Source: Pisolithus tinctorius
Taxonomy: Eukaryota > Basidiomycota > Agaricomycetes > Boletales > Pisolithaceae
Direction of reading: 5' to 3'
NCBI GenBank assembly: GCA_024663395.1
Contig: JANFAH010000012.1
Location: 186,001-250,000, forward strand
Length of the DNA stretch: 64,000 bases
The position numbers and the translations under genes are program-made. Positions 10,230-21,435 of this stretch are shown piece after piece (positions within the stretch are counted from its first letter, which is position 1; every line of letters begins with the position of its first letter). The notes beneath the pieces are model-generated. The model saw only the letters and a program-made list of their open reading frames with translations, was not told where the DNA came from and made no database searches.

Positions 10230-13200
10230 CATCAGGTGATGCAGCTGGAAGTCAAGACTCAGAGAACTGGAGGTAGATATAGATCACGATTGGTAGAAGT
10301 CATGATCAAACAGCCAGATCCAACAACCCCTGTCCATTCTCCCTGATCCTTGCCATCCAAGCATTCAAGGTCTTGCTCCCACAAGTACTTTGATGCATGG
10401 GCGGATTCAGCCTTCAATGGACATGAAAGCATGAGCCCACCAGTCCAGCAGCTGATGTTACCATGGAAAAAGGCATGCAGCAGTTTGCCAACCTGAAAGC
10501 AGACTTCATATGGTGTGTCAGATGCAGAACAATTACATCCATGAATGGGTTCCATGGAAGGGGGAGTTCTTGAAGATACTCCTGGAGCTGGAAGCCTCCC
10601 CAGAGCCAAGGAACTGCACCTGGTGTGGCAATGATGGGGTGTACAGATGTCTGGATTGCTTGCATCAGCCCCTATTCTGCACAGAATGTTGCTGGAAGAG
10701 TCATGAGAGCCTGCCTTTCCACAGAATCCAACAGTGGACAGGGGACTTCTACAAGGAATCTGCCCTCCATATAGTGAGAGATCAGTTGGTTGCCCAGAAT
10801 TACATTCACATCAAGACCCACAGACTGGCATTCAGTTGCACCTGGGACATGGTGGAGCACCCTGTCCCCATGTGATCACACAAACCCAGCAAGCAGCAGG
10901 TGAACCTCTGCCCATGGATGATCAAGAGTGGGAAGATGTGGAAGATATCAAAGAAAACCCAAAGCACCTCTGTCCTCCAGCGGGGTCAAGATATCTCACC
11001 ATCATGGATGTCACAGGTGTTCATTTCATTGTAGTGAATTAGTGTGAATGCGAGAATGCAGAAGCCTTATACATACAGTTACTCAGAGCCAAACTATTTC
11101 CCTCAACATTTGAGAAGCCAAGCACTGCATTCACATTTGCAGTTCTGGATGACTTCCTGAGGGACAACCTGGAATGTGGAACGTCCAGTATGAACTATGA
11201 CAGCAAGTTGCATCAGATCATATCCAGTGTGTTTCCACACCTTGTTCCAGTAAGATTTGTATTTTGGTTCCAACTGTTGGAATATCTGAAGGGTCAATCA
11301 GGATAGATACTGTGAGCTTCTATGGGTTGCATGGAAATGGTGATACCTCAAGCTACTTAAATGGAATGGATTCCACAGGACAACCAGGTCAGCAGAGAAA
11401 GGCAGACTGGCATTATTTTGCACAGCATGCCCCCAGCCTGGAATAAATGTCAATACCAATGAGGATTTGGACCAGTAAGTGGCTCCAATAATGCAATCCT
11501 CATATGCTGACCTTCTCCAGCTGGCAGTTCACTCACACAGTAGTAATGGACAGAAACTTTAAAGCAGAACACATGCATGAGTGGAAATCTGAAGACCAAG
11601 TGTGGTTGATGGACAGACTAGGTTATATGGTGACCAATCCACACTACATGGACTATTTGAAGGCCACTCCACATATTGCAGAGGTATGAATTCATTCAAC
11701 CTGTGCAAAACATGATCTGAGCTCAGGCACAGAAATCCACCTGCAACAACCACAGAGCTATCAGTCAGGCAAATGCAGCCCAGGGAAAGCTTCATGCAAC
11801 CAGATTTGGGGCAACTGCATGCACATGGCATGGATGCTTTTATCCACATTGTGTTGTTGACTTCCAAAAAGGAGAACGGTATGAGGTTGAATCATCGATT
11901 TTGACACCTGCTGATGGTGCTGCAGACAGTTGAACATGGACTACTCTTTGGCAAATGCGTTGGGATACAATATGGAAGGGATCAAACAAGTGGTTTGCTT
12001 CTATGACATTAACTGCTCCTACATGATGAATCTGCAGAAGCATGTGGGTTGAAGTGAGTTGATTGATATCCCATCATCACTTCGGATTATCCCTGGAATT
12101 GGCATATGGCATGTGCATGGGCACAAGAAGGAATGTTATGCATGGTATGCCCCACTGTTCATCAAGGGGGCCAGATGGGTAGACAGAGAAATCATTGAAA
12201 CATTGTGGTCCATCCTTAACGTGGCATCCACATCTGCATGTGGGATGACCTCACCACATTGCCAAGAACTGCTGGATTTCCAGATGAATGATTTCAACTT
12301 CATGAAGATGATTTGGATTGGTTAGTCTGAGGATCCACTTGCAGCACACTCTCTGACATCCAAGATTAAGTGGATAGCCTATTGTGGAAGCTCAAAGTGG
12401 CTCGAGCAGCAGTGCCATTGGTGAGGCAGGCATATATAAAGCTAGATGAAGCCTTGACTGCAGAGCAGCGAGACAGCTGGCAAATGCAAGAGATTCGTGC
12501 ACTGCAAGATCATGTCAATGACCCATCTGCCATGGACATCTTCAAAGTTCAATTAAGGGTGGGTATGGCATCCGCCTTTTTGGATAAACACAAAATACTT
12601 ACATATCACAAGAAGCACCAACAGTGCATGCCATCAAACTAGCATTATTGGAGGAACCAAGACCCAGTGGAAGCCTACATGGAGTGGCTAGTTGGCTAGT
12701 GTGTGGTTTATGCTTAGAAGAGGCCATAACCTCACTTCACATGGACAGAAAGGACATTGGGGAATAGGCATTGGAATTGAAAAAATTGGCTATGGCATGC
12801 CATGCTGATCACATTTCATCTGAACAATCGGGTTTTATCACAGATGCTGCGATTTACTTGAAGCTGCACCTTGAAGTGGGCTCCAACACTTCCGCCAGCA
12901 AATCCATACAGCCAACTGCATTTCTTGACACAAATTCCAAGCAGGATTATGCTTCAGATGATGGTTGGCTGGACAATGTGGGGGATGAGTTGCCTGCCTC
13001 AGATGGAACCCTGGCAGGACTGCAGGACAAATTGCCGCTTCCATCCACTCTTGGCATTGACACATGTCGAGCTCAAGGGCTTCAAAATCTTGCAGAAATG
13101 GAGCTGAAGCTTCACACAGGTCAAGCTAATGATGTGCTACATGGCCTCCATCTTACGTTGGCAGACAAGGCAGCTGTCTTTCAGGGGGTGGTGCACACAG

Positions 13201-13826
13201 CTAAGAGCTATTCTACAAAAACTCAGGCCTGGGATATGATCCACACTATCAATGTCTCAGTAAAAAAACAGGCCACAATTTATAATTGATGCAGAGATGC
13301 CATGGTTGCACTTGGTGCAGGTGCAGATATCTTAGGACATTATCAAGAGCTTCATAAAGAAGACCTGGCTGTGCAGACAGTGGCCTTCTCCCAAAATGCA
13401 CAGGAGCACTGTGGAACCCATCTTCCATAGTTTTGGTCAATCAACATCCCACAGGACACAGAATCAAAGAGTTGGATGTCTGAATGTATGTTGACCTTAC
13501 TGTTCAACAGTGCTTTAAGGTTGATGAACTTTCTTCAATTAGTTTATCGCATTCATTGGCTGCAAGCAAAATCTGTCAAAGATCATTGGGAAGAAGAGGA
13601 AGAGCTTGTAATATCAGAATTTCAATGGGCTATAAGTTTCTTCAGATTTCAAGCAAAAGAATGGCATAAGATACAGATGGGAAGCAGTGCTATTGGAGCT
13701 CCTGGGGTGTGGTGTTATGCAGCAAGGCAGAGGATGATGTATTTGAGGTTGGCCAAGCATGCCGAATGCAAATGGCAGGCCATGAATGCGACTGATATTC
13801 AGTTTGTCCTGGAGAAAGATTTGTAG
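10230..13826 (+). pseudogene. KDZ-type transposase pseudogene with CxC2-like cysteine cluster
   Basis: Decayed coding sequence follows the KDZ (Kyakuja-Dileera-Zisupton) protein order. The N-terminal cysteine cluster is C..C.....YRCLDC......C..C...H, followed by WTGDFY (10,615-10,755). Next come a segment with TAFTFAVLDDFLRDNL (11,125-11,165), then MDYSLANALGYNMEGIKQ (about 11,938-11,990). The core region IGIWHVHGHKKECYAWYAP...VDREIIETLWSILN lies at about 12,095-12,220. The C-terminal part includes LGIDTCRAQGLQNLAEMELKL (first part 13,053-13,100) and IHWLQAKSVKDHWEEEEELV (about 13,550-13,610), ending with a stop at 13,824-13,826. In-frame stops and frameshifts are numerous, so the element is dead. 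No terminal inverted repeats were identified. Confidence 0.85.
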
Positions 13827-14159
13827 TTAAATGTTAGCTGAATGTGAACCTGCAGTTTCCATCCCCTGCCTTTGCATTCCACCCTGTAGCTGATGGGCGG
13901 GTCAGCAGGTACTTTGCAGGAGACATCCAGTTGCAAGCTAGCCCATTCATTCACCTTTCGCATGTTTTATTTCCATTGTGGATATGTCTGGTATGACATG
14001 AGTATGTATATTGTCTGTCTTGAAAGGCTCATGCATCCATGGGCTGAGATGAACAGCAACAAACCATTGTTGGGAAACAGAATATTTATTGCTCACTGCA
14101 GAGGGTGAATTGGGCACTAGTGACTGGCTGAATGCCCTTGGTTGTATTTCCATCTGCTG
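13827..14159. other. No gene seen
   Basis: The 3' flank of the KDZ relic. Frames are short and carry no motif. Confidence 0.4.
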
Positions 14160-15010
14160 AGAAATATTTATCCACTCATTTGCCAAGCTTCTGCCTATTG
14201 AAATACCTTGGCTCCTGCAATAGCAGAATGCAACTTTTCCCCTGAATTGAACCTTGTGAATCTCACACTCCACTCATTTGCACATGTCCCACCTGTGGGC
14301 ATACCTTGGATCCTATGTTAGCACAATGAGAATATTGCTTTGCATTTGCATCTGATGACCAATTGCTCTCAGCCTTGCATCTCACACAGTCTGCTCACTC
14401 TGAAGGGTTCCATCTATCAGGATCCATTGAATGCCATGTTAGCAGGTCAAGACAGTCCATATCAACCTTGCATATTGCGCAGGCTGCTCATTTAGAAGGG
14501 TTCCATCTATTGGGATCTGCAGAATGCTGTTTTCACAGGCTGACATCTTCCTTTGCATTGTTATCCTATTATTAGCCATTATCTTGTTTTGTAACTCCCA
14601 AGTGAATGCTGTAAATAGCATAGCCGCTCGTTCACCAGGTGTCTGTCCATTGGGATTCACCAGTGGCCATATTAGCAGACTCAGATGTGTCTATCAGGAT
14701 CCATGGAATGCTGTTTTCACAGGCTGACATCTTTCTTTGCATTGTTATCCTATTATTAGCCATTATCATGTTTTGTAAATCCCAAGTGAATGCTGTAAAT
14801 AGCATAGCCCACACATTCGGGTTCTGTCTATCAGGATCCATCGACTCTGGTTTTAGCAGAATGAGACCATCCTGCTATCTCATTTTTTAAGTTTCATGTT
14901 AACTATGCTATATCACAAAGCCATGCATTCACTAAGCTTCTGCCTATCAGGATACATCAGTGGTTGTTTTAGTAGAATGAGATTATCCTTCACAATTCTG
15001 TTGGCTGTCT
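14160..15010. repeat. Degenerate tandem repeats around a 'tatcaggatcca' core
   Basis: The core 'tatcaggatcca' or close variants recurs about every 90-145 bp (near 14,190, 14,300, 14,415, 14,510, 14,650, 14,692, 14,828 and 14,946). Two sub-blocks starting 'gaatgctgttttcacaggct' at 14,522 and 14,706 are nearly identical over about 100 bp and are 184 bp apart. They create look-alike short ORFs on both strands that I do not call genes. Confidence 0.75.
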
Positions 15011-15194
15011 AGCCATTATTGTCTTTTTCTCACTCTTAAATAAAGGTTGAATATACAATGCAGCAGGAGTGGTCAATTAAAACGGAAATATAAAATGACA
15101 TTGTATGTACCGTGGAGGAGTAAAATGATAGATGGCCTCGTTCACCCTGCTGTCCTATCTGCCCTTGTCTCATCTGCCAGAGGCCCAAACAGAT

Positions 15195-15520
15195 TGATGA
15201 GATCATCACCCAATGGTCATCCATATACCCAAATATGCAGAGCCTCCAGCTTGCAAGCCATCCTGTTCAGCATCTGCATGGTTTCATCTTGTTGTATTTG
15301 GAAATCATACATTCAGTCCTCATGATATTGGCAGTGGGCCTCAGCATTGCGGAGTCAATGTTCCAGATCTTCAATTCGCTCTTCAAACATGTTGGACATT
15401 TGTGACACCTTGGTGATTGGGGCACAGACAGGTGATGGTGCGCTGGGAGTTGCAGCAGTTATGAGTTGGACAGGTGCTGCAGTTGTCAATGGGCAGGTGT
15501 CTGCTTTGAATACAAGGATT
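15195..15520 (-). pseudogene. Relic of a coiled-coil protein
   Basis: Minus-strand translation reads SQMSNMFEERIEDLEH, then after a stop LRNAEAHCQYHED, then after another stop MYDFQIQQDETMQMLNRMA. The heptad pattern of Leu/Met with Glu and Gln is typical of a coiled coil. At least two in-frame stops interrupt it. A Pro/Ala/Thr stretch precedes it (TPSAPSPVCAP). I do not recognise the family. Confidence 0.35.
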
Positions 15521-15788
15521 AACCATGATAATTAGCATAAATGTGGAGTGATTAAATGTACCTGCTACTGTAGATTCCTCTACCACCTGTGCAACGGATG
15601 GGCCAACCTCGATGATTGAATCTGCTCGTACAGCAGCTGGGATTGGGTGGGAATCCCTGTGTTTGAATGCAGGAATATGAATCTCTGAATAAAATTTGAG
15701 TCAGCAGTAAATACATGAAATTGGAAATGTACTGAGTGAAGATCCCTTGGGGATTGTCTTTCCCTGGTTGGAGGGCCCAACCCCAGCA

Positions 15789-16880
15789 TCAATGGCTTTG
15801 GAAGCCATCAAAACATGTCACTTTTGGGGATGTTCCTTTGGGCTTTGGGATTCTTGGGCCTCCATCATTGGGGACAGACTTCAAGCTCACTTTTTCCCCC
15901 TGGCTCACGATGGATTCTGTCAAGTTGGAGCAGTAATGCCACCTTTGGCATGGCTGCATCAAATCTTGTGACCATTGCACAGGAAGCAGGACTTCCCAGG
16001 GTTCCTGTAGCATCAGACCTTGCATCTGCAGCATGACTCACAGGAATAGGGGTCAGGGGAAGGTGTCCTTCTGAAAGCTAAGGCAGCGTGACCATATAGT
16101 CTGTCTGATGGTGGACAAGGCTTGCGTTTCGATTGGCCTTGAGCAGAAACATTGTCTTCATTGTCAGTTTCTGCTGTTGCCTTCATAGAGCAGGATTGAC
16201 ATCTGGATTGATGGGTCATCATTTTTGCAGCAGCTTGGCACTTCTGCCTGCCTCATACTGGTTCTTCCTCCTCGTCCTCCTTCTCTGGCACCTCATCTTC
16301 ACCCTCATCATCCACCTCCATCCTGTGCGAGCCCTCTGCTATCATTTGCTCCACCTCTGCCTCAGTCACTTTCCATTTTCCTTTGTTGCTCGTAGGCATT
16401 TCAGTCTCTTGAGTGGGTGATGTTGGTGCTGGCACCACATGGGGCATAGGGAGGCCCAACTGGTGGTAGTTGTATCGATGCTCGACAATGTCGAGCCACT
16501 TGTAGTTGGCAACATCAGTTTTGGAAGGGGCTAGGGTGGTCTTCCACTCAGGCCACAGGTGGTCAATCAAGCTGAGGTCTTCATGCCACTTTAAGAACAT
16601 GTCAATGCTGATGAGGGTCATCAGAATCTCATCTGTCCTAGTGATGAGGTCATGTACAGCATCCTGAATACATCAGTTAGTGAAAAAGTGTGATGAGGCT
16701 ATGATGCACTAGTTCATCGTTTATTGCCTTAATGGCACCTCTCCACTTCGCAATCTTGTCTGCCTTTCCCAGCTTGCTGCTTTCTGCAATATCCTTGAAG
16801 TAAATTTGAAGAATGCAGTTGGCCACAGCATCAAGCTCAGGCAATTTCTTGAAGAGCTTGTGAGACGACAATGATGACAT
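15789..16880 (-). CDS. Hypothetical protein with acidic tail
   Basis: The minus-strand gene probably starts at 16,880 with MSSLSSHKLFKKLPELDAVAN. A short intron of about 45 nt (roughly 16,667-16,709; donor GTGCAT, branch CTAAC, acceptor TTCAG) joins ...AINDEL to DAVHDLITRTDEILMTLIS. The second exon has WPEWKTTL, then KGKWKVTEAEVEQMI and a strongly acidic end EVPEKEDEEEEPV with a stop at 16,253. Further minus frames (16,013-16,222 and 15,789-16,034) contain several Cys (MMTHQSRCQSCSMK) and could be later exons. This kind of protein is common around basidiomycete transposons; no biochemical function is known to me. Confidence 0.4.
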
Positions 16881-17329
16881 GTTTCTGATGATGAGACGAT
16901 GGGGTAATTCAATGGTGAGAGTGGTGATGGTGATTGGAGAGAGGAAGAGTCAGAGGTTAAAGACAGACAATGAGATATGCAGATGTCGCATTTTTTATCC
17001 TGCCTATGAATGATTCCCATGGCATGACAGCAATACTGGTACAAGTCCATAATCCTGAATGCATATATGAAGCAGAGACTCAGATAAAGATATTATGCAT
17101 TGTTCTGAATAGCATTGCCATTTGTTTTGTGTGTTTCCTGTCTGCTCCAATGGTGGAGTCCTGGCTCATGGCTACATAGACCAGCACCTGAGATTCCAAC
17201 TGAATAGGCAAATTGTCCAACATGAAACACAATTTATAGTGGGAAATTCAGATACTTCATAGTGCAAGAGGTTCCACTTTCTTCATTTCTTGTCTTCCTG
17301 GGCCCATCTTATATTGTGACAGGGGGATA
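16881..17329. other. No gene seen
   Basis: Upstream flank of the preceding minus-strand gene. Frames are short and CpG is rare. Confidence 0.4.
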
Positions 17330-18525
17330 ACCCAATATGGATAGGCCTGTCCATTTGCAGTGAGCTATCTATGATACAATGGATTGGCCCACCTTATGCA
17401 GTGCCAAGGGTTTGTAATCCTGCAATGGATGGATTGGCCTGTCTTATGCTGTAACACCGGTTTTTGTTTTCCCTTATCTGCTGCCTGAGAATACCATGGA
17501 TGGGCCTGTCCTTATGTAGATCCCTTTGATCTCCCTTTCTGCCACCTGAGAATGCCTTACATGGGCCATCCTTATGTAGATAGCTTGGATCTCCCTTTCT
17601 GCTGCCTGAGAATACCATACATGGACTTGTCCTTATGTTGTGACAGGGGTGCATCTGGCTAGATGGGCCTGTCCATTTGTTGTGACGATATACATGATAC
17701 TACTGAAGGCCTGTCTTTATGTTTCATCAGAGGTACATCTTAATGTGGACAGGCCTGTCCATATGCTGTGACAATATAAATAATACTACTGAAGGGCCCA
17801 TCCATATGCTGTGACTCTATTAAATGATATTAGTGACAGGCCCATCTTTATGTTTTGACAGGGTACATCTTACTGGGGCTGGGCCTGCCCATATGTTGTG
17901 ACAATATAAATAATACTACTGAATGGCCTGTCCATATGTTGTGATGCTATACATGAGATTACTGATGGGCCTGTCTTTATGTTTCATCAGAGGTACATCT
18001 TACTGTGGATGGGCCCATCCACATGTTGCATAATACTACTGATGGGCCCAACCTTATGTTGTGACTCTATTAAATGATACTTGTGATGGGCCTGTCTTTA
18101 TGTTTCAACAGCAGTACATCTTACTGTTGACAGGCCCATCCATATGTTGTGACATTATGAAACAACATTACTGATGGGCCCATCTTTATGTTGCAACAGA
18201 GGTATGGCTTATTATGAATGGGCCTGTCTAGATGTTGTGACACCATAAATGATATTACTCCTGGGCCTGTCCATATGTTGCCAACTTTGTATTCTAATCA
18301 TAGACAGGCCTGTCCTTATGCTGTGACCCTCTCCATGTTATGATAGGCAGGCCCACCTTGATGTTGCAACAGGGGTGTAACCTACCAGGATGGGCCCATC
18401 CATGTCTTACAGCAGCTCAGTATACTTAATTGGTCACAGGCCCATCTAAATGTTTCAGCATCCTTACCCACCACAGGCCCTCCCATATGTTGTGGTAATG
18501 CACTTACAGGCCCGTACATATGTTG
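17330..18525. repeat. Satellite array of about 44-bp monomers with a three-monomer higher-order unit
   Basis: Each monomer begins with a variant of 'gggcctgtccatatgttgtg' and recurs about every 42-46 bp, for roughly 27 copies. Two monomer types are clear. One continues 'acaatataaataatactact'; the other continues 'tttcatcagaggtacatctta'. The second type recurs near 17,709, 17,840, 17,968, 18,088 and 18,176, so spacing is close to three monomers for the first four. A lone monomer fragment, 'caggcccatct', sits at about 19,602, after the foldback and MITE. Confidence 0.85.
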
Positions 18526-18530
18526 CTCTT

Positions 18531-19089
18531 GTCATTCCCTGGACTGTTTCCCTCCCCATGCCTGATGTGTTCTGAGACTAATCAGTACTTGGAAGGCTGA
18601 GAATGTTTTGGAGGTCAATCTGGCACTTCAGCACATGATGGACAAACTATCCCCCTCTCAACCAATGCATTTCTGGCACAGGGACAGTGGTATGGAAGTT
18701 AGGGCAAGACAAAATCCTCTTTACCCCTGGGTGTCATCAGAAGGATATGCTACTGAACTGCCATGGAGCAGAATCCTGTGCTTCCATCTGGCCCTGAATA
18801 TTGCCTTTGGTCACATATGACCAAATAATCCTTCCCCAGTCATCTCCAGTTCAGATCAGAGCAAGATCTAGTGAACCCTCTTATGGTGCTCAGAGCACAA
18901 GGAGGTTTTGTCTCACCCCAACTTCCATACCAGTGTTCCTGTGCCAGAAATGCATTGGTTGAGAGGGGGATAGTTTGTCCATCATGTTCTGAAGTGCCAG
19001 ATTGACCTCCAAAACATTCTCAGCCTTCCAAGTACTGATTAGTCTCAGAACACATCAGGCATGGGGAGGGAAACAGTCCAGGGAATGAC
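18531..19089. repeat. Foldback (large imperfect palindrome)
   Basis: The left arm, from 18,531 ('gtcattccctggactgtttc'), is the reverse complement of the right arm ending at 19,089 ('...gggaatgac'). The arms are about 190 bp with few mismatches. The spacer is about 18,723-18,896. It abuts the end of the satellite. I see no clear target duplication. The 18,608-18,820 ORF is a by-product of the left arm. Confidence 0.8.
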
Positions 19090-19379
19090 TGACAGCAGGT
19101 TTTTTAAGGCACTGATGATTCTGAGAGCATGTTATACTGATGGCACTGTGGTGGCCACCAGTATTTGACAAGAATTCCTTGAGAAAATAACCATGTGAGC
19201 TAGAGAGATGATTTCATGCGTTGTGGTAAAAGAGGGAGGGTTAATGGTACAAGTCCAATGTTTGTCATTGTTTACATGCTGACAACTCATCTGGAAGATC
19301 ATGTGGTCTATTATGTCATCATATTTTCCCATCCTTCATGCCCTTAATCCCATCAAAAGGTCACTTTTCACTATTTCAC

Positions 19380-19596
19380 CAGTCAGGGACAAAAGCATTG
19401 CAATGCACTTTTTGGAAAGAATAGGGTGTATCTTGGCATGTATTGCTTTGTTTTGACTGAACCTTAGTGCTCTGGAAAGCTTAGAGTCACCCCTTTCCAA
19501 TGGTATAGGTATCATGATTATCTGTGCAGAGTAGCCCAAGCAACATCAGCAGAAAGTCACACCTCACAAACATTGCAACGCTTTTGTCCCTCACTG
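19380..19596. mobile_element. 217-bp MITE with 26-bp terminal inverted repeats (Tc1/mariner-like ends)
   Basis: The left end CAGTCAGGGACAAAAGCATT... (19,380-19,405) and the right end (19,571-19,596, reverse complement CAGTGAGGGACAAAAGC...) match at 24 of 26 positions. TA follows the right end; the left flank lacks TA. The CAGTgAGGGACAAAAG terminus resembles Tc1/mariner elements of basidiomycetes. It contains no transposase. Confidence 0.7.
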
Positions 19597-19824
19597 TATA
19601 GGCAGGCCCATCTCAGGGTCTATATAAGTGTTGGTGTTTTGGCACACAGGCTGCCCATGTGTTGTGACTAAGTGTGACTACACTATGTGCCCCATCATCA
19701 TCATGTAGCTTCATATCTTGTGTCTAGTTAGCACTGCATATATATTTGCTCCAGAATGCATACATTTGCTCCTCCAAACATGTCATAAATTGATTCAATG
19801 CAAGTACAAGATGCAGTAACTACA

Positions 19825-21351
19825 CTAAACAAAATCTGCCACTTCATCTTCAAAGAAATCTGATTCTACATCTGATTCCGCATCCATGTCACCCCTCTGC
19901 ACTTGCTTTCCCAAGACAAACTGATAGTCATTCCACATTTCTGTCGCAATGTCGTCCTGCATCCTGTGCATGAATAAGTCTTCTTCTACACCTGTTGCAC
20001 ATCCCATAGCTTGGAGATGAACAGGAGCGCCTTCACCTTCATCGTCTTCATCAGCCATGAGGTCACCTGTGCCCTCCCCATTCTGATCATGGGTATAGAT
20101 GAAATTGTGCAGTGTACAGAGGGCCACAGGAATTCATGCCTGTATGTCGATGTCATATTCTGGTTCCAGGAGCAGTATTCAAAACCAGCACTTCAAAACA
20201 CCAAAAATACATTCTATCACATTCCATGCAGATGTGTGCTGCAAGTTAAAGAGTTCCTCTTTATTCATTGGTCTGATGGGAACTAAGAAAATGGAAAAAG
20301 GAATGGAAAAAGGAAAACATACCAGGTGTTGGCACAGCCCCATTCTGCAAGATGATACTGAACACCTCAGTAGGGGATGAGCAGCTCTTGACATGAGGGG
20401 TGGCCAGCATCAACAAGAAGGTATTTTCTGGCAGGGATGCGGAGATTGGCAGATGTTGCATCACCATATACACAAGCATCTGTTGCAGACCCTTCCCACC
20501 CTGTCAATGTAAAGATGAACCTCAGACCGAAGTCACAGATAAAAAGCCCATTCTGTGAGAGGAATCCTTTGTGATTGTGATAGTTTGAACATATGATTGC
20601 GGGGGGGGGATACAGGAATGTGGCAGCCATCGATTGCACTGATTGCATCCTGAAAGTATGGCCAAAACTTGGGGTTGTGGCATATTTTTGGATGGATGGC
20701 TTCACCAGTTGGAAACTGTACATAGATGGAATAGAATGGTGGGTCTGAAAATATAAAGAGCAATTTCTTGAAGTATCTGTTCACAAATATGTGAATTGTC
20801 ACATGGATTTTGTATCAAACTCACTGGGATATCATATCATTTGATCACTGAAATCATTCACCAATGTGCCTGATTGTCAGGCCAGTTACACATGTACACA
20901 GGAAAATTGCAAGCTGTTCCTCCAGGGTAACAAACTTTGAGTTTTTATGACCAATACCTCAAAGCTCCTCAACAAGCTCAACAAAAACCTCCTTGCTCAT
21001 ACCAAACTCACAGCAGATATGATCAGGATGACTGGTCAAGACTTCCTGGACCCACATTTCTCCAGAGAGTCTGGAGGTGTGGTATGGTATCAGGTCTCTG
21101 TGCACACTGGAACCAATCAGCTCAGCCAACAAGGCCAGAAGTGTCTGGAGAAGGACCAAGATTTGCTGCAGCAGGGCATGGTGTACATTCAGATGATCAG
21201 GCAGCATGTTCAATCCCCAACATGCTGCCAGGCCTTGTGCTGAACTTGTGCGCCACTTGTCAAACAAGAGAACTGTGTGAACTTCAACTGAACTACAGTT
21301 TCCGTACAAGCTCTGAAGCAGAAGCCCAAAATTGAAACTTGGACTTTGCAT
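19825..21351 (-). pseudogene. PIF/Harbinger (DDE_4-type) transposase, decayed
   Basis: The minus-strand protein starts MQSPSFNFGLLLQSLYGN and follows the Harbinger order. It shows HTSRLSGEMWVQEVL, then FVTLEEQLAIFL, then KFWPYFQDAISAIDGCHIP (first Asp). GLRFIFTLTGWEGSATDACVY and YLLVDAGHP (second Asp) follow, then NKEELFNLQHTSAWNVIE with FGVLK (Glu) and an acidic tail ending FFEDEVADFV. All three DDE residues are visible. It is broken: TGA stops occur after VELVEEL, inside GE*FQ*SN, and in PY*GVQYHLAEWG, and a frameshift lies at the C8/G8 run near 20,601-20,608. One intron with donor GTATGT splits the last third (about 20,290-20,330). Confidence 0.85.
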
Positions 21352-21370
21352 TCGTGCGGGCGTGCACAGC

Positions 21371-21380
21371 TTATATAATG
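21371..21380 (-). promoter_or_regulatory. TATA-like box upstream of the Harbinger start
   Basis: 'ttatataatg' lies about 20 bp upstream of the transposase ATG on the minus strand, in the first CpG-normal stretch after the repeat-rich flank. Confidence 0.4.
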
Positions 21381-21398
21381 GATCACATGACTACATTG

Positions 21399-21435
21399 CC
21401 GAAGTCGAAGTCGAAAACTTCGACTTCGACTTCGG
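21399..21435. repeat. Perfect 17-bp hairpin of GAAGTC repeats
   Basis: CCGAAGTCGAAGTCGAA is followed by a 3-nt loop AAC and its exact reverse complement. The arms are themselves GAAGTC direct repeats. It lies about 50 bp upstream of the Harbinger coding start and could be part of its terminal sequence or a cis-acting site. Confidence 0.75.

Noticed and set aside
17330..18525. Possible CRISPR-like array (regular repeats about 44 bp apart)
   Set aside because: Repeats are diverged and contiguous with no unique spacers, the genome is eukaryotic and there are no cas genes. It is a satellite.
18608..18820. 70-codon ORF in the foldback arm
   Set aside because: Occurs in an inverted-repeat arm and has no motif. 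The opposite arm shows the complementary pattern with changes.
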